Below are positions 31,283-37,666 of a stretch of 37,666 nt of DNA, piece after piece. The notes below the pieces were generated by a model. It was not told the DNA's origin. It ran no database searches and worked only from the letters and a program-made list of their open reading frames with translations. Both the position numbers and the translations under genes were made by a program. Numbering within the stretch: position 1 is the first letter of the stretch; each line of letters starts with the position of its first letter. This DNA comes from Onthomorpha sp937906975 (lineage in GTDB: Bacteria > Bacteroidota > Bacteroidia > Bacteroidales > P3). The stretch is from contig JAZLDH010000017.1 in assembly GCA_045614605.1 (NCBI GenBank), positions 1 through 37,666 of the forward strand, in the 5' to 3' direction.

Positions 31283-32188
31283 TTAAATAACGCCTCTGAT
31301 ATCCCAAATGTGCGATAGGTTATGGCGGTCAAGGTATTCTTTCATGCCTTCTACTACTTCTAATCCTATGCGTGGGTTTACGAAGTTTTGAGTTCCAATT
31401 TGTATTGCACTTGCTCCTGCAAGTATGTATTCTATTGCGTCTGTTGCGTTAGTGATTCCGCCAAGTCCTATGATAGGAATTTTTACTGCTTTAGAGGTTT
31501 GATATACGCAACGAAGACCTATTGGTTTTATTGCTGGGCCTGATAAGCCTGCTGTTATGGTTGAAAGTAATGGTTTGCGTTTTTCTGCGTCTATTGCCAT
31601 TCCTAAGACTGTGTTTATCATAGAAACGCTGTCGGCTCCTGCGCCTTCAACGGCTTTTGCTATCTCCGCTATTGATGTAACGTTAGGAGAGAGTTTTACG
31701 ATTAAGTGTTTGTTGTATATTTTTCTTACTGCATCTACTACTTCAAAGGCCATTTTTGGGTCTGTGCCAAATCCCATTCCACCTTTCTTTACGTTAGGGC
31801 AAGATATGTTTAATTCTATTGCTGGAATGTGTTCTAAGGCGTTGATTTTTTCTGCTACTTTTATGTATTCTTCTATTGAGGAGCCTGATACGTTTACTAT
31901 TACGTTTGTTTTGTAGTGTTTGATTTCGTGATATGTGTGCTCGCAAAAGTAATCTACTCCTTTGTTTTGTAGTCCTACTGCGTTTATCATTCCCATTGGG
32001 GTTTCACACATTCTTGGTGCTGGATTGCCTTCTCTTTTTTCGCCTGTGGTGCCTTTAACTATGATTGCTCCAAGTTTTTGTACGTCAAAAAAGTCTTCGT
32101 ATTCAAGTCCAAATCCAAAAGTTCCCGATGCTGTCATTACGGGATTTTGAAATTCTAAATTGCCTAATTGTATTTTTAATTTTTCCAT
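31283..32188 (-). CDS. pyrD: Dihydroorotate dehydrogenase B, catalytic subunit
   Basis: 301 aa from the ATG at 32188; a TTG at 32206 would overlap the pyrK stop and add six residues, which I consider less likely. Class 1B features: LGNLEFQNPVMTASGTFGFG, KGTTGEKREGNPAPR, ELNISCPNVKKGG with the catalytic cysteine, and the FMN-phosphate motifs (IIGLGGITNATDAIEYILAGA, IQIGTQNF). It oxidises dihydroorotate to orotate in pyrimidine synthesis, passing electrons via PyrK to NAD+. It lies 11 bases after pyrK. Confidence 0.95.
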   Translation of the reverse strand: MEKLKIQLGNLEFQNPVMTASGTFGFGLEYEDFFDVQKLGAIIVKGTTGEKREGNPAPRMCETPMGMINAVGLQNKGVDYFCEHTYHEIKHYKTNVIVNVSGSSIEEYIKVAEKINALEHIPAIELNISCPNVKKGGMGFGTDPKMAFEVVDAVRKIYNKHLIVKLSPNVTSIAEIAKAVEGAGADSVSMINTVLGMAIDAEKRKPLLSTITAGLSGPAIKPIGLRCVYQTSKAVKIPIIGLGGITNATDAIEYILAGASAIQIGTQNFVNPRIGLEVVEGMKEYLDRHNLSHIWDIRGVI

Positions 32189-32199
32189 TGTTCTTGCTT

Positions 32200-32955
32200 T
32201 TACCAAATTATATCTTTTGCATTAAATACAGGACCTTCTGTGCAGGTGCATTTGTGTCCTTCGGTTGTGTTTTGTACGCAACATAAGCATGCTCCTATTC
32301 CGCATGCCATTTTGTTTTCTAATGATGCGTAACATTCTATATTGTTTTTTAAAGCGTTTTCTGATATTGCTTTCATCATAGGAGTTGGTCCGCAAGTATA
32401 GATTACATCGTGAGTTTGAGCGAATATGCTGTGTTCTGTAACTAATCCTTTTTCTCCTCTGCTACCGTCTTGTGTGGAGATATAGACATTGGCACATTTT
32501 TCAAATTCGTCTAATGCTATCATTTGTTCTTGGCTTCTAAATCCTAAGAGTAGGTCTGCTTTTACGCCTTTTTCTTGGAATTTTTTTGCTAAGTATAATA
32601 GCGGTGCTATGCCTACTCCTCCGCCTATCAAGAGTGGTTTTTCTCCTTTTAAAGAAAAACCGTTTCCTAATGGATAGATAAGGTTTACTTCTTCGCCTTC
32701 TGAAATTTTTGCTAATTCTTTTGTGCCTTGTCCTACGGTTTGGATTATCAGGCTTAGTTCATTTGTTTGATAATCTACGTCATTGATTGATATTGGACGG
32801 CGTAATAATACTTTGCTATCAGAGTTTATTTGGACTTCTACGAATTGTCCTGCTTTTATTTCGGGAAGGGTTTTTGTGGCTTTTAGTTTTAGTTTGTAAA
32901 AGCTTTGATTGAGAAATTTCTTCTCGCTCACTATAAAATTATCACAATGTTTCAT
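32200..32955 (-). CDS. pyrK: Dihydroorotate dehydrogenase B, electron-transfer subunit
   Basis: 251 aa. FAD-binding ferredoxin-reductase fold (RRPISINDV, then GGGVGIAPLLYLA for the NAD domain). The C-terminal [2Fe-2S] ligands are visible: C218, C223 and C226 in CGIGACLCC plus C236 (HKCTC). It transfers electrons from PyrD to NAD+. First gene of the pyrK-pyrD pair. A TATATTTG -7 element (plus 32992-32999) lies about 37 bases upstream. Confidence 0.95.
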   Translation of the reverse strand: MKHCDNFIVSEKKFLNQSFYKLKLKATKTLPEIKAGQFVEVQINSDSKVLLRRPISINDVDYQTNELSLIIQTVGQGTKELAKISEGEEVNLIYPLGNGFSLKGEKPLLIGGGVGIAPLLYLAKKFQEKGVKADLLLGFRSQEQMIALDEFEKCANVYISTQDGSRGEKGLVTEHSIFAQTHDVIYTCGPTPMMKAISENALKNNIECYASLENKMACGIGACLCCVQNTTEGHKCTCTEGPVFNAKDIIW

Positions 32956-32991
32956 ACCTGTTTTTTACTATTAAAGGTTAATTTTGAACGA

Positions 32992-32999
32992 CAAATATA
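32992..32999 (-). promoter_or_regulatory. Promoter -7 element for pyrKD
   Basis: The minus strand reads TATATTTG, matching TAnnTTTG. No clear -33 box. It is divergent from the DUF4249 promoter, with the two -7 elements about 32 bases apart. Confidence 0.45.
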
Positions 33000-33030
33000 C
33001 AAGAAAATCTTTAATTTGTGAATTTATAAC

Positions 33031-33038
33031 TATCTTTG
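33031..33038 (+). promoter_or_regulatory. Promoter -7 element for the DUF4249 gene
   Basis: TATCTTTG, 30 bases before the ATG at 33068. A TTTG at 33015 is too close to be a normal -33 box. Confidence 0.45.
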
Positions 33039-33067
33039 CAACTTAAATTTTTAAAAAAATAGATAAA

Positions 33068-34093
33068 ATGGGAGTTTCTATAAAGCATTTATTGGCAATT
33101 GCGGTAATGTTTTTTTGCTTCACTTCTTGTGAGGTAGAGTTTGATCCAAATGAAGATTGGAAGGCTGTAACAGTGGTTTATGGTTTGTTGGACCAAGATG
33201 AAGATACAACTTTTGTAAGAGTGCAAAAGGGTTTTCTTGGTAGTGGTAATTATTTGGATTTTTCAAGAGTGAAGGATTCTATTTATTATAATCCTGAGGA
33301 TATTGATGTGTTTATGGTGTCTTATTACCCTTGGGAAGGTGATAATGTGATAAGAGATACTTTTTGGTTTAACTATACAGAGTCTTATAATAAGGAGAAT
33401 GGAGATTTCTATTCGGAAAGTGCTCCTGTTTATTATTGTGTAACTCGCGGAAAGTTGAATCACACTGAGGCTTTAAAGCAAGAGTATAAGATTATTGTGA
33501 GAAATAAAAAGACTATGGAGCAAACAACTGCTTCTGCTCGTTTGATAGGGGATTATGATATAGTTGCTCCTGGTAGTTATATGCAATTTCAAAATAGAGC
33601 TGGAAAACAAGTCTTGAATTGTCAGTGGTATAATATTAATTCTTCTGTGGCAAGTCGTCATGAAGGTATAATGGCAAAGATGTATCAGCCTGTTATAAGA
33701 TTTTATTACAGAAAAGATGGTAATGAGACTTTTGTGGATATTCCTTTCGCAACTCAATTGGCAAAAAATCCTAATCCAGGTGTTTTAATGAGTTTAAATA
33801 TTGAATTGGACTTTTTGCTTGATGGCTTGGAAAAGGAATTAAAGGGACAGTCTTGTTCATGGACAAATAGAGCTTATATGTTTGAGTTGTATGTTTCGTC
33901 TTGCGATTTGAATATGTATGAGTATTATAGTAATTCGCGTCAAGAAAGTGCTCAACTTGTTGATAAGCCTATTTATACTAATGTAAATAATGGCTATGGC
34001 TTGTTTGCTGCAAGAAGACAAAATATAAAAATAAGATTTGTTCACTTAGATGAAAAGGTAACACTGGCGTTAAAACAATGGATAAACGATTAA
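33068..34093 (+). CDS. DUF4249 family lipoprotein
   Basis: 341 aa. Lipoprotein signal MGVSIKHLLAIAVMFFCFTSC with the lipid cysteine at ~21, then E at +2. The mature N-terminus VVYGLLDQDEDTTFVRVQKGFLGSG is the usual opening of DUF4249 proteins, which are Bacteroidota lipoproteins of unknown function often near TonB-dependent receptors or secreted proteins. Neighbours here are housekeeping genes, so context gives no clue. Codon choice is rich in TTG, GTG, AAG and GAG, unlike the A-ending codons of the genes around it, which may indicate a different history. Confidence 0.85.
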   Translation: MGVSIKHLLAIAVMFFCFTSCEVEFDPNEDWKAVTVVYGLLDQDEDTTFVRVQKGFLGSGNYLDFSRVKDSIYYNPEDIDVFMVSYYPWEGDNVIRDTFWFNYTESYNKENGDFYSESAPVYYCVTRGKLNHTEALKQEYKIIVRNKKTMEQTTASARLIGDYDIVAPGSYMQFQNRAGKQVLNCQWYNINSSVASRHEGIMAKMYQPVIRFYYRKDGNETFVDIPFATQLAKNPNPGVLMSLNIELDFLLDGLEKELKGQSCSWTNRAYMFELYVSSCDLNMYEYYSNSRQESAQLVDKPIYTNVNNGYGLFAARRQNIKIRFVHLDEKVTLALKQWIND

Positions 34094-34120
34094 AAAATTA
34101 CTCGTTTTGAGATAATTTTG

Positions 34121-34128
34121 TATCTTTG
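34121..34128 (+). promoter_or_regulatory. Promoter -7 element for tig
   Basis: TATCTTTG about 45 bases before the tig ATG. The upstream TTTG at 34106 is too close for a standard -33 box. An ATATATATAT stretch lies between the element and the start codon. Confidence 0.5.
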
Positions 34129-34172
34129 CAGGTTGATTTAATAGAATAATATATATATATAAGGTATAAGAT

Positions 34173-35540
34173 ATGAATGTAACAAAGGAAATGACAGGTG
34201 ATTTAACAGCTGTCTTAAAGGTAGAAGTGTCTGCTGCTGATTATATGCCAGCAGTGGAAGCAGAATTAAAAAAATATCGTAAAAAAGCTAATATTCCAGG
34301 ATTTAGACCAGGACAAGTTCCAATGGGTATGATAAAAAAAATGTATGAAACGCCTGTTAGAGCTGAAGAAGTTCAAAAAGTAATGTCTGATGCAATGTAT
34401 CAATTTGTTGATGATAACAAACTTGAACTTTTAGGAAGTCCTATGTCAAATGATGAAAAAACTGGAAACATTGATTGGGAAAAACAAGAAGATTTTGTTT
34501 TCTATTTTGATATAGCAATGCAACCAGAGTTTCAATTGGAATTAGGAAAACAAACAGCTACATATTACAAGATAACTCCAGATCAAGAAGCTATTGAAAA
34601 ACAAATTGGAGAAATCCAACGCAGATTTGGTAACTTTGAAACTCCTGAAGCTATAGAAGAAACTGATTTGGTTTATGGTCAAATCAAAGAATTAGATGCT
34701 GAAGGAAATGTAAAAGAAGGCGGTGTTCAAACTGTAACTTCTATTGCTGTTGATAAAATAGGAATGGCTACTATCAAAAAGAAATTCATAGGAGCTAAGA
34801 AAGATGATGCTATCGTATTCAACTTAGCAAAAGCTTTCAAAAACAATACTGAAATAGCTGCAATGTTAAGAATTGATTCTGAAACTGCAAAAGAATTTAA
34901 ATCTGATGTTCAATTCACTGTTCACTCTATAAGCAGAGTAACTCCTCATGAAGTTAATGAAGAACTTTATGAAAAAGCTTTCCCAGGAAAAGAAATAAAA
35001 ACTGATGCTGATTTCAAGGCTGCTATAAAAGAAGAAATGGAAAAAGCTTACTCTCAACAAGCAGATCGTCATTTCTTAAATGAAGTTAGCAAACAATTAG
35101 TTGAAACTTCTACTTTTGAATTACCTGATGAATTTTTGAAACGTTGGTTGATTCAAACTAACACAGGAAAAGTTGAAAATAAGGAAATAGAAGATAACTA
35201 CACAATGTATAGAGATTCTATCAAATGGCAATTACTTGAAAGCAAATTGATGGAACAATATAAATTGGAAGTTTCTAAAGAAGAAGTAAAAACATATTAT
35301 AAAGAAGCCCTTATTTCAAATTATTTCCCTAAAGCAGAAAACGAAACTGAAGAACAAGCTCAAGAAAGAGAAGCTGCTATAGAAAAAATAGCTACTAATA
35401 TGCTTGAAAATAAAGAACAAGGAAGACAAATTTACGAATTCTTGTTTGATCAAAAATTAACTCAAACATTAAAAGAAAACGTTAAATTGGATACAAAAGA
35501 AGTTTCTTTAGACGAGTTTTCTAAAATACTTAATAAATAA
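34173..35540 (+). CDS. tig: Trigger factor
   Basis: 455 aa. The N-terminal ribosome-binding domain has the family motif NIPGFRPGQVP (~40-50). A central FKBP-like part follows (about 150-245; LVYGQIKELDAEGNV…), then a long helical C-terminal domain (about 265-430). It is the ribosome-associated chaperone for nascent chains. The FKBP region lacks the usual GDxxxxD-type catalytic pattern, as in many Bacteroidota trigger factors, so isomerase activity is doubtful. The ychF gene starts 3 bases after the stop. Confidence 0.92.
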   Translation: MNVTKEMTGDLTAVLKVEVSAADYMPAVEAELKKYRKKANIPGFRPGQVPMGMIKKMYETPVRAEEVQKVMSDAMYQFVDDNKLELLGSPMSNDEKTGNIDWEKQEDFVFYFDIAMQPEFQLELGKQTATYYKITPDQEAIEKQIGEIQRRFGNFETPEAIEETDLVYGQIKELDAEGNVKEGGVQTVTSIAVDKIGMATIKKKFIGAKKDDAIVFNLAKAFKNNTEIAAMLRIDSETAKEFKSDVQFTVHSISRVTPHEVNEELYEKAFPGKEIKTDADFKAAIKEEMEKAYSQQADRHFLNEVSKQLVETSTFELPDEFLKRWLIQTNTGKVENKEIEDNYTMYRDSIKWQLLESKLMEQYKLEVSKEEVKTYYKEALISNYFPKAENETEEQAQEREAAIEKIATNMLENKEQGRQIYEFLFDQKLTQTLKENVKLDTKEVSLDEFSKILNK

Positions 35541-35543
35541 GAA

Positions 35544-36647
35544 ATGGCTTTAAAATGTGGTATAGTAGGTTTGCCTAATGTGGGCAAATCTACTATGTTT
35601 AATTGCTTATCTAACGCAAAGGCTCAAGCAGCAAACTTTCCTTTCTGTACAATAGAACCTAATGTAGGGGTTATATCTGTGCCAGATGAGAGATTAAATG
35701 TTTTGGCAGAAATAATACACCCAGAAAGAATTGTTCCTACAACTGTTGAAATAGTAGATATTGCAGGATTAGTGAAAGGAGCAAGTAAAGGTGAAGGTCT
35801 TGGTAATAAATTCTTGGCAAATATTCGTGAATGTGATGCAATATTACATTTATTAAGATGTTTTGATGATGATAATGTTGTTCATGTTGATGGAAGTGTT
35901 GATCCTATAAGAGATAAAGAAATTATAGATACAGAACTTCAATTAAAGGATTTGGAAACTATCGAGACTCGTTTGCCAAAAGTTGAAAAGGCTGCTAAAT
36001 CGGGTGGAGATAGAGAAGCAAAAGCAATGCTAGAAATCCTTAAAAAATATAAAGCTGTTTTAGAACAAGGAAAAAGTGCAAGAACTGTTGTTTTTGACAA
36101 TAAAGATGACATAAAACTTGCAAAAGAACTTTGTCTTTTAACTGCAAAACCTGTTTTGTATGTATGTAATGTTGACGAGGGTAGCGCTGTCAATGGAAAC
36201 AAATATACAGAATTGGTAGAAAAAGTAGCAGCAGAAGAAGGTGCAGAAATATTAATTGTTGCAGCAAAGATAGAATCTGATATAGCAGAGTTTGAAACTT
36301 TGGAAGAAAAACAAATGTTCTTAGAAGAGCTTGGCTTAAAAGAATCGGGTGTTGCAAGATTGATAAAGAAAGCATATCATTTATTGAACCTTCAAACATA
36401 TTTAACAGCGGGAGTGCAAGAAGTGAGAGCTTGGACTTTTACAAAAGGTTGGAAAGCTCCTCAATGTGCAGGAGTAATACACACAGACTTTGAAAAAGGC
36501 TTCATTAGAGCAGAAGTAATAAAATATGAAGATTTTGTAGCTTTAAAAGGTGAAGCTGCTTGCAAAGAAGCAGGTAAAATGAGTGTTGAAGGCAAGGAAT
36601 ATGAGGTGCAAGACGGCGATATTATGCATTTTAGATTTAATGTATAG
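35544..36647 (+). CDS. ychF: Redox-regulated ATPase YchF
   Basis: 367 aa. G1 GLPNVGKST (9-17), G3 region DIAGLVKGASKGEGLGNKFL, and the C-terminal TGS domain (QTYLTAGVQEVRAWTFTKG…YEVQDGDIMHFRFNV). An Obg-family P-loop protein that binds ATP rather than GTP in characterised members, with NVDE at the base-recognition position instead of NKxD. It is linked to ribosomes and oxidative stress. It starts 3 bases after tig, implying co-transcription. Confidence 0.96.
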   Translation: MALKCGIVGLPNVGKSTMFNCLSNAKAQAANFPFCTIEPNVGVISVPDERLNVLAEIIHPERIVPTTVEIVDIAGLVKGASKGEGLGNKFLANIRECDAILHLLRCFDDDNVVHVDGSVDPIRDKEIIDTELQLKDLETIETRLPKVEKAAKSGGDREAKAMLEILKKYKAVLEQGKSARTVVFDNKDDIKLAKELCLLTAKPVLYVCNVDEGSAVNGNKYTELVEKVAAEEGAEILIVAAKIESDIAEFETLEEKQMFLEELGLKESGVARLIKKAYHLLNLQTYLTAGVQEVRAWTFTKGWKAPQCAGVIHTDFEKGFIRAEVIKYEDFVALKGEAACKEAGKMSVEGKEYEVQDGDIMHFRFNV

Positions 36648-36722
36648 TAAATAATTATAAACATTAAATTGTTGATAAACAGAGTTGAAATTTAGAAGGT
36701 GAAAATTTTTCTTGTGAATTAT

Positions 36723-36753
36723 TTTGCGGGTAATCAATAAATGTCTATCTTTG
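36723..36753 (+). promoter_or_regulatory. Promoter of rplU-rpmA
   Basis: TTTG at 36723-36726 and TATCTTTG at 36746-36753 with a 19-base spacer, an exact consensus arrangement. The leader is about 33 bases, so there is no room for a large regulatory RNA. Confidence 0.8.
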
Positions 36754-36792
36754 CAACTCGTTTCAGATAAGAAATTTAAATAAAAAATTAAA

Positions 36793-37101
36793 ATGTACGC
36801 AATAGTAAAAATAGCAGGACAGCAATTCAAGGTACAAAAAGATCAAAAGATTTTTGTACACCGTCTTCAAAATGAAGAAGGTGCGGAAGTTACTTTTGAC
36901 ACCGTGATGCTAAAAGACGTAGATGGAAACATCACAATTGGTGCTCCATGTATAGAAGGAGCTGCAGTAAAAGCTCAAGTAATCAAACACATCAAAGGCG
37001 AAAAAGTTTTGGTTTTCCATAAGAAAAGAAGAAAAGGGTACCAAAAAATGAATGGACATCGTCAATATCTTACACAAATTTTAATTAAAGAAATATTGTA
37101 A
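36793..37101 (+). CDS. rplU: 50S ribosomal protein L21
   Basis: 102 aa. Begins MYAIVKIAGQQFKVQKDQKIFVHRL and contains KAQVIKHIKGEKVLVFHKKRRKGYQKMNGHRQ, the L21 signature. Length is standard. Followed by rpmA in the usual rplU-rpmA pair, 42 bases downstream. Confidence 0.98.
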   Translation: MYAIVKIAGQQFKVQKDQKIFVHRLQNEEGAEVTFDTVMLKDVDGNITIGAPCIEGAAVKAQVIKHIKGEKVLVFHKKRRKGYQKMNGHRQYLTQILIKEIL

Positions 37102-37143
37102 GATTTAGTTAAAGGATTTATAAACTTGAAATAAAATAAGAAT

Positions 37144-37401
37144 ATGGCTCACAAGAAAGGTGTCGGTAGTTCAAGTAACGGACGTGAATCAGAAAGCAAA
37201 CGTTTAGGCGTTAAAATATACGGCGGACAAAAATGTATCGCAGGTAATATCATAGTAAGACAAAGAGGAACAGTTCACAATCCAGGACAAAACGTTGGAA
37301 TGGGTAAAGACCATACATTATTTGCGTTGGTTAATGGAACTGTTGAATTCAAAAAGAAAAGAGATAACAAATCTTACGTTTCAGTTTTACCTGAAGCATA
37401 A
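37144..37401 (+). CDS. rpmA: 50S ribosomal protein L27
   Basis: 85 aa. MAHKKGVGSSSNGRESESKRLGVKIYGGQ is the N-terminal arm that reaches the peptidyl transferase centre; it starts directly with AHKKG, with no cleavable Firmicutes-type extension. NIIVRQRGT and HNPGQNVGMGKDHTLFAL follow. It is the last protein gene before the rRNA promoter. Confidence 0.98.
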   Translation: MAHKKGVGSSSNGRESESKRLGVKIYGGQKCIAGNIIVRQRGTVHNPGQNVGMGKDHTLFALVNGTVEFKKKRDNKSYVSVLPEA

Positions 37402-37427
37402 AAATTAAAAAAAAAGTTGCAAAAAAA

Positions 37428-37458
37428 TTTGGTAGTTGCGAAAAAAGTAGTAATTTTG
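37428..37458 (+). promoter_or_regulatory. rRNA promoter upstream of 23S
   Basis: TTTG at 37428-37431 and TAATTTTG at 37451-37458, exactly 19 bases apart, in an A-rich context like an UP element. It lies about 110 bases before the 23S 5' end, and no other gene lies between. Confidence 0.85.
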
Positions 37459-37464
37459 CACTCC

Positions 37465-37565
37465 CAAAACGAAAAATAAGACTCAGCGAAACGTTAATGC
37501 TGAGTCCTGAGTCCCGAAAGAGGGAAAAGAGATCTTTGACATTTTGATACATACAAGAGAGAACG
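37465..37565 (+). promoter_or_regulatory. rRNA leader with hairpin and processing sequence
   Basis: GACTCAGC (37480-37487) pairs with GCTGAGTC (37499-37506), followed by a second small stem (TCCCGAAAGAGGGA). GATCTTTGACATTTTGATAC at about 37531 resembles conserved sequences preceding rRNA genes in Bacteroidota, probably involved in processing or antitermination. Confidence 0.6.
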
Positions 37566-37666
37566 AGAGAAGTTACTAAGAGTACACGGGGGATGCCTAG
37601 GCTCTTGGAGGCGAAGAAGGACGTGACAAGCTGCGAAAAGCCACGGGGATTGGCAAATACGAATAG
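37566..37666 (+). rRNA. 23S ribosomal RNA, 5' end (partial)
   Basis: Conserved 5' landmarks of 23S rRNA are present in order: ACTAAGAGTACACGG, GGATGCCTAGGC, TTGGAGGCGAAGAAGGACGTG, then CTGCGAAAAGCC. By alignment in memory with E. coli (ACACGG at position 19) the gene starts near 37566. Only about the first 100 bases are in the window. No 16S rRNA or tRNA gene precedes it. Confidence 0.93.

Noticed and set aside
37402..37565. tRNA or 16S 3' end before the 23S gene
   Set aside because: No cloverleaf, no CCA-type end and no anti-Shine-Dalgarno CCTCC sequence; the stretch is explained by a promoter and leader.

Overview
The window is AT-rich chromosomal DNA from a member of the Bacteroidota, most likely an uncultured Bacteroidales. 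The evidence is the repeated TAnnTTTG (-7) and TTTG (-33) promoter pattern, PorT and a choice-of-anchor J/fibronectin III secreted protein, DUF1573 and DUF4249 proteins, the rplM-rpsI-rpsB-tsf order, and a 23S rRNA 5' end of Bacteroidota type. Start sites lack strong Shine-Dalgarno sequences, as usual in this phylum.

Layout. 1-5693 (minus) is one uninterrupted reading frame for a very large secreted protein whose C-terminus lies beyond base 1. It alternates fibronectin III and choice-of-anchor J modules and ends here in near-identical tandem FN3 repeats. 5794-10058 (minus) is a tightly packed operon: L-asparaginase, heptose-phosphate kinase, PorT-like type IX secretion protein, and a COG2509 FAD oxidoreductase. 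10367-13596 (plus) holds two DUF1573 proteins, a PLP aminotransferase and a TPR protein. 13744-18694 (plus) is an accessory-looking membrane/regulatory block: ABC ATPase, two paralogous permeases, a short GntR (YtrA-type) regulator, two small MKIRKTT-type membrane proteins (one only 27 aa), an ECF sigma factor with a membrane partner, a 54-aa ORF and a secreted protein that shares its C-terminal motif. 18695-19615 has no gene but carries 21-bp AT-rich repeats. 19616-20881 (minus) is an AAA/DUF4143 ATPase.

21080-25136 (minus) is housekeeping: mntP and ksgA, then tsf, rpsB, rpsI and rplM, with a structured leader upstream of rplM. radC (plus) faces a lipoprotein gene (minus). mreC-mreD, iorA-iorB and folK follow on plus, then pyrD-pyrK on minus. 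33068-37401 (plus) has a DUF4249 lipoprotein, trigger factor, ychF, rplU and rpmA. The window ends in the first ~100 nt of a 23S rRNA gene that has its own consensus promoter and no 16S or tRNA gene upstream.

Themes. PorT and the large adhesin-like protein probably belong to the same secretion route, PorT as machinery and the adhesin as cargo (inference). The 13.7-18 kb block looks like a self-regulated envelope-response module. The points most worth checking are the apparently unlinked 23S gene, the rplM leader RNA, the duplicated small-protein/permease unit, and the AAAGCAAAGAAA intergenic repeat family. No complete system that I would call undescribed was identified.
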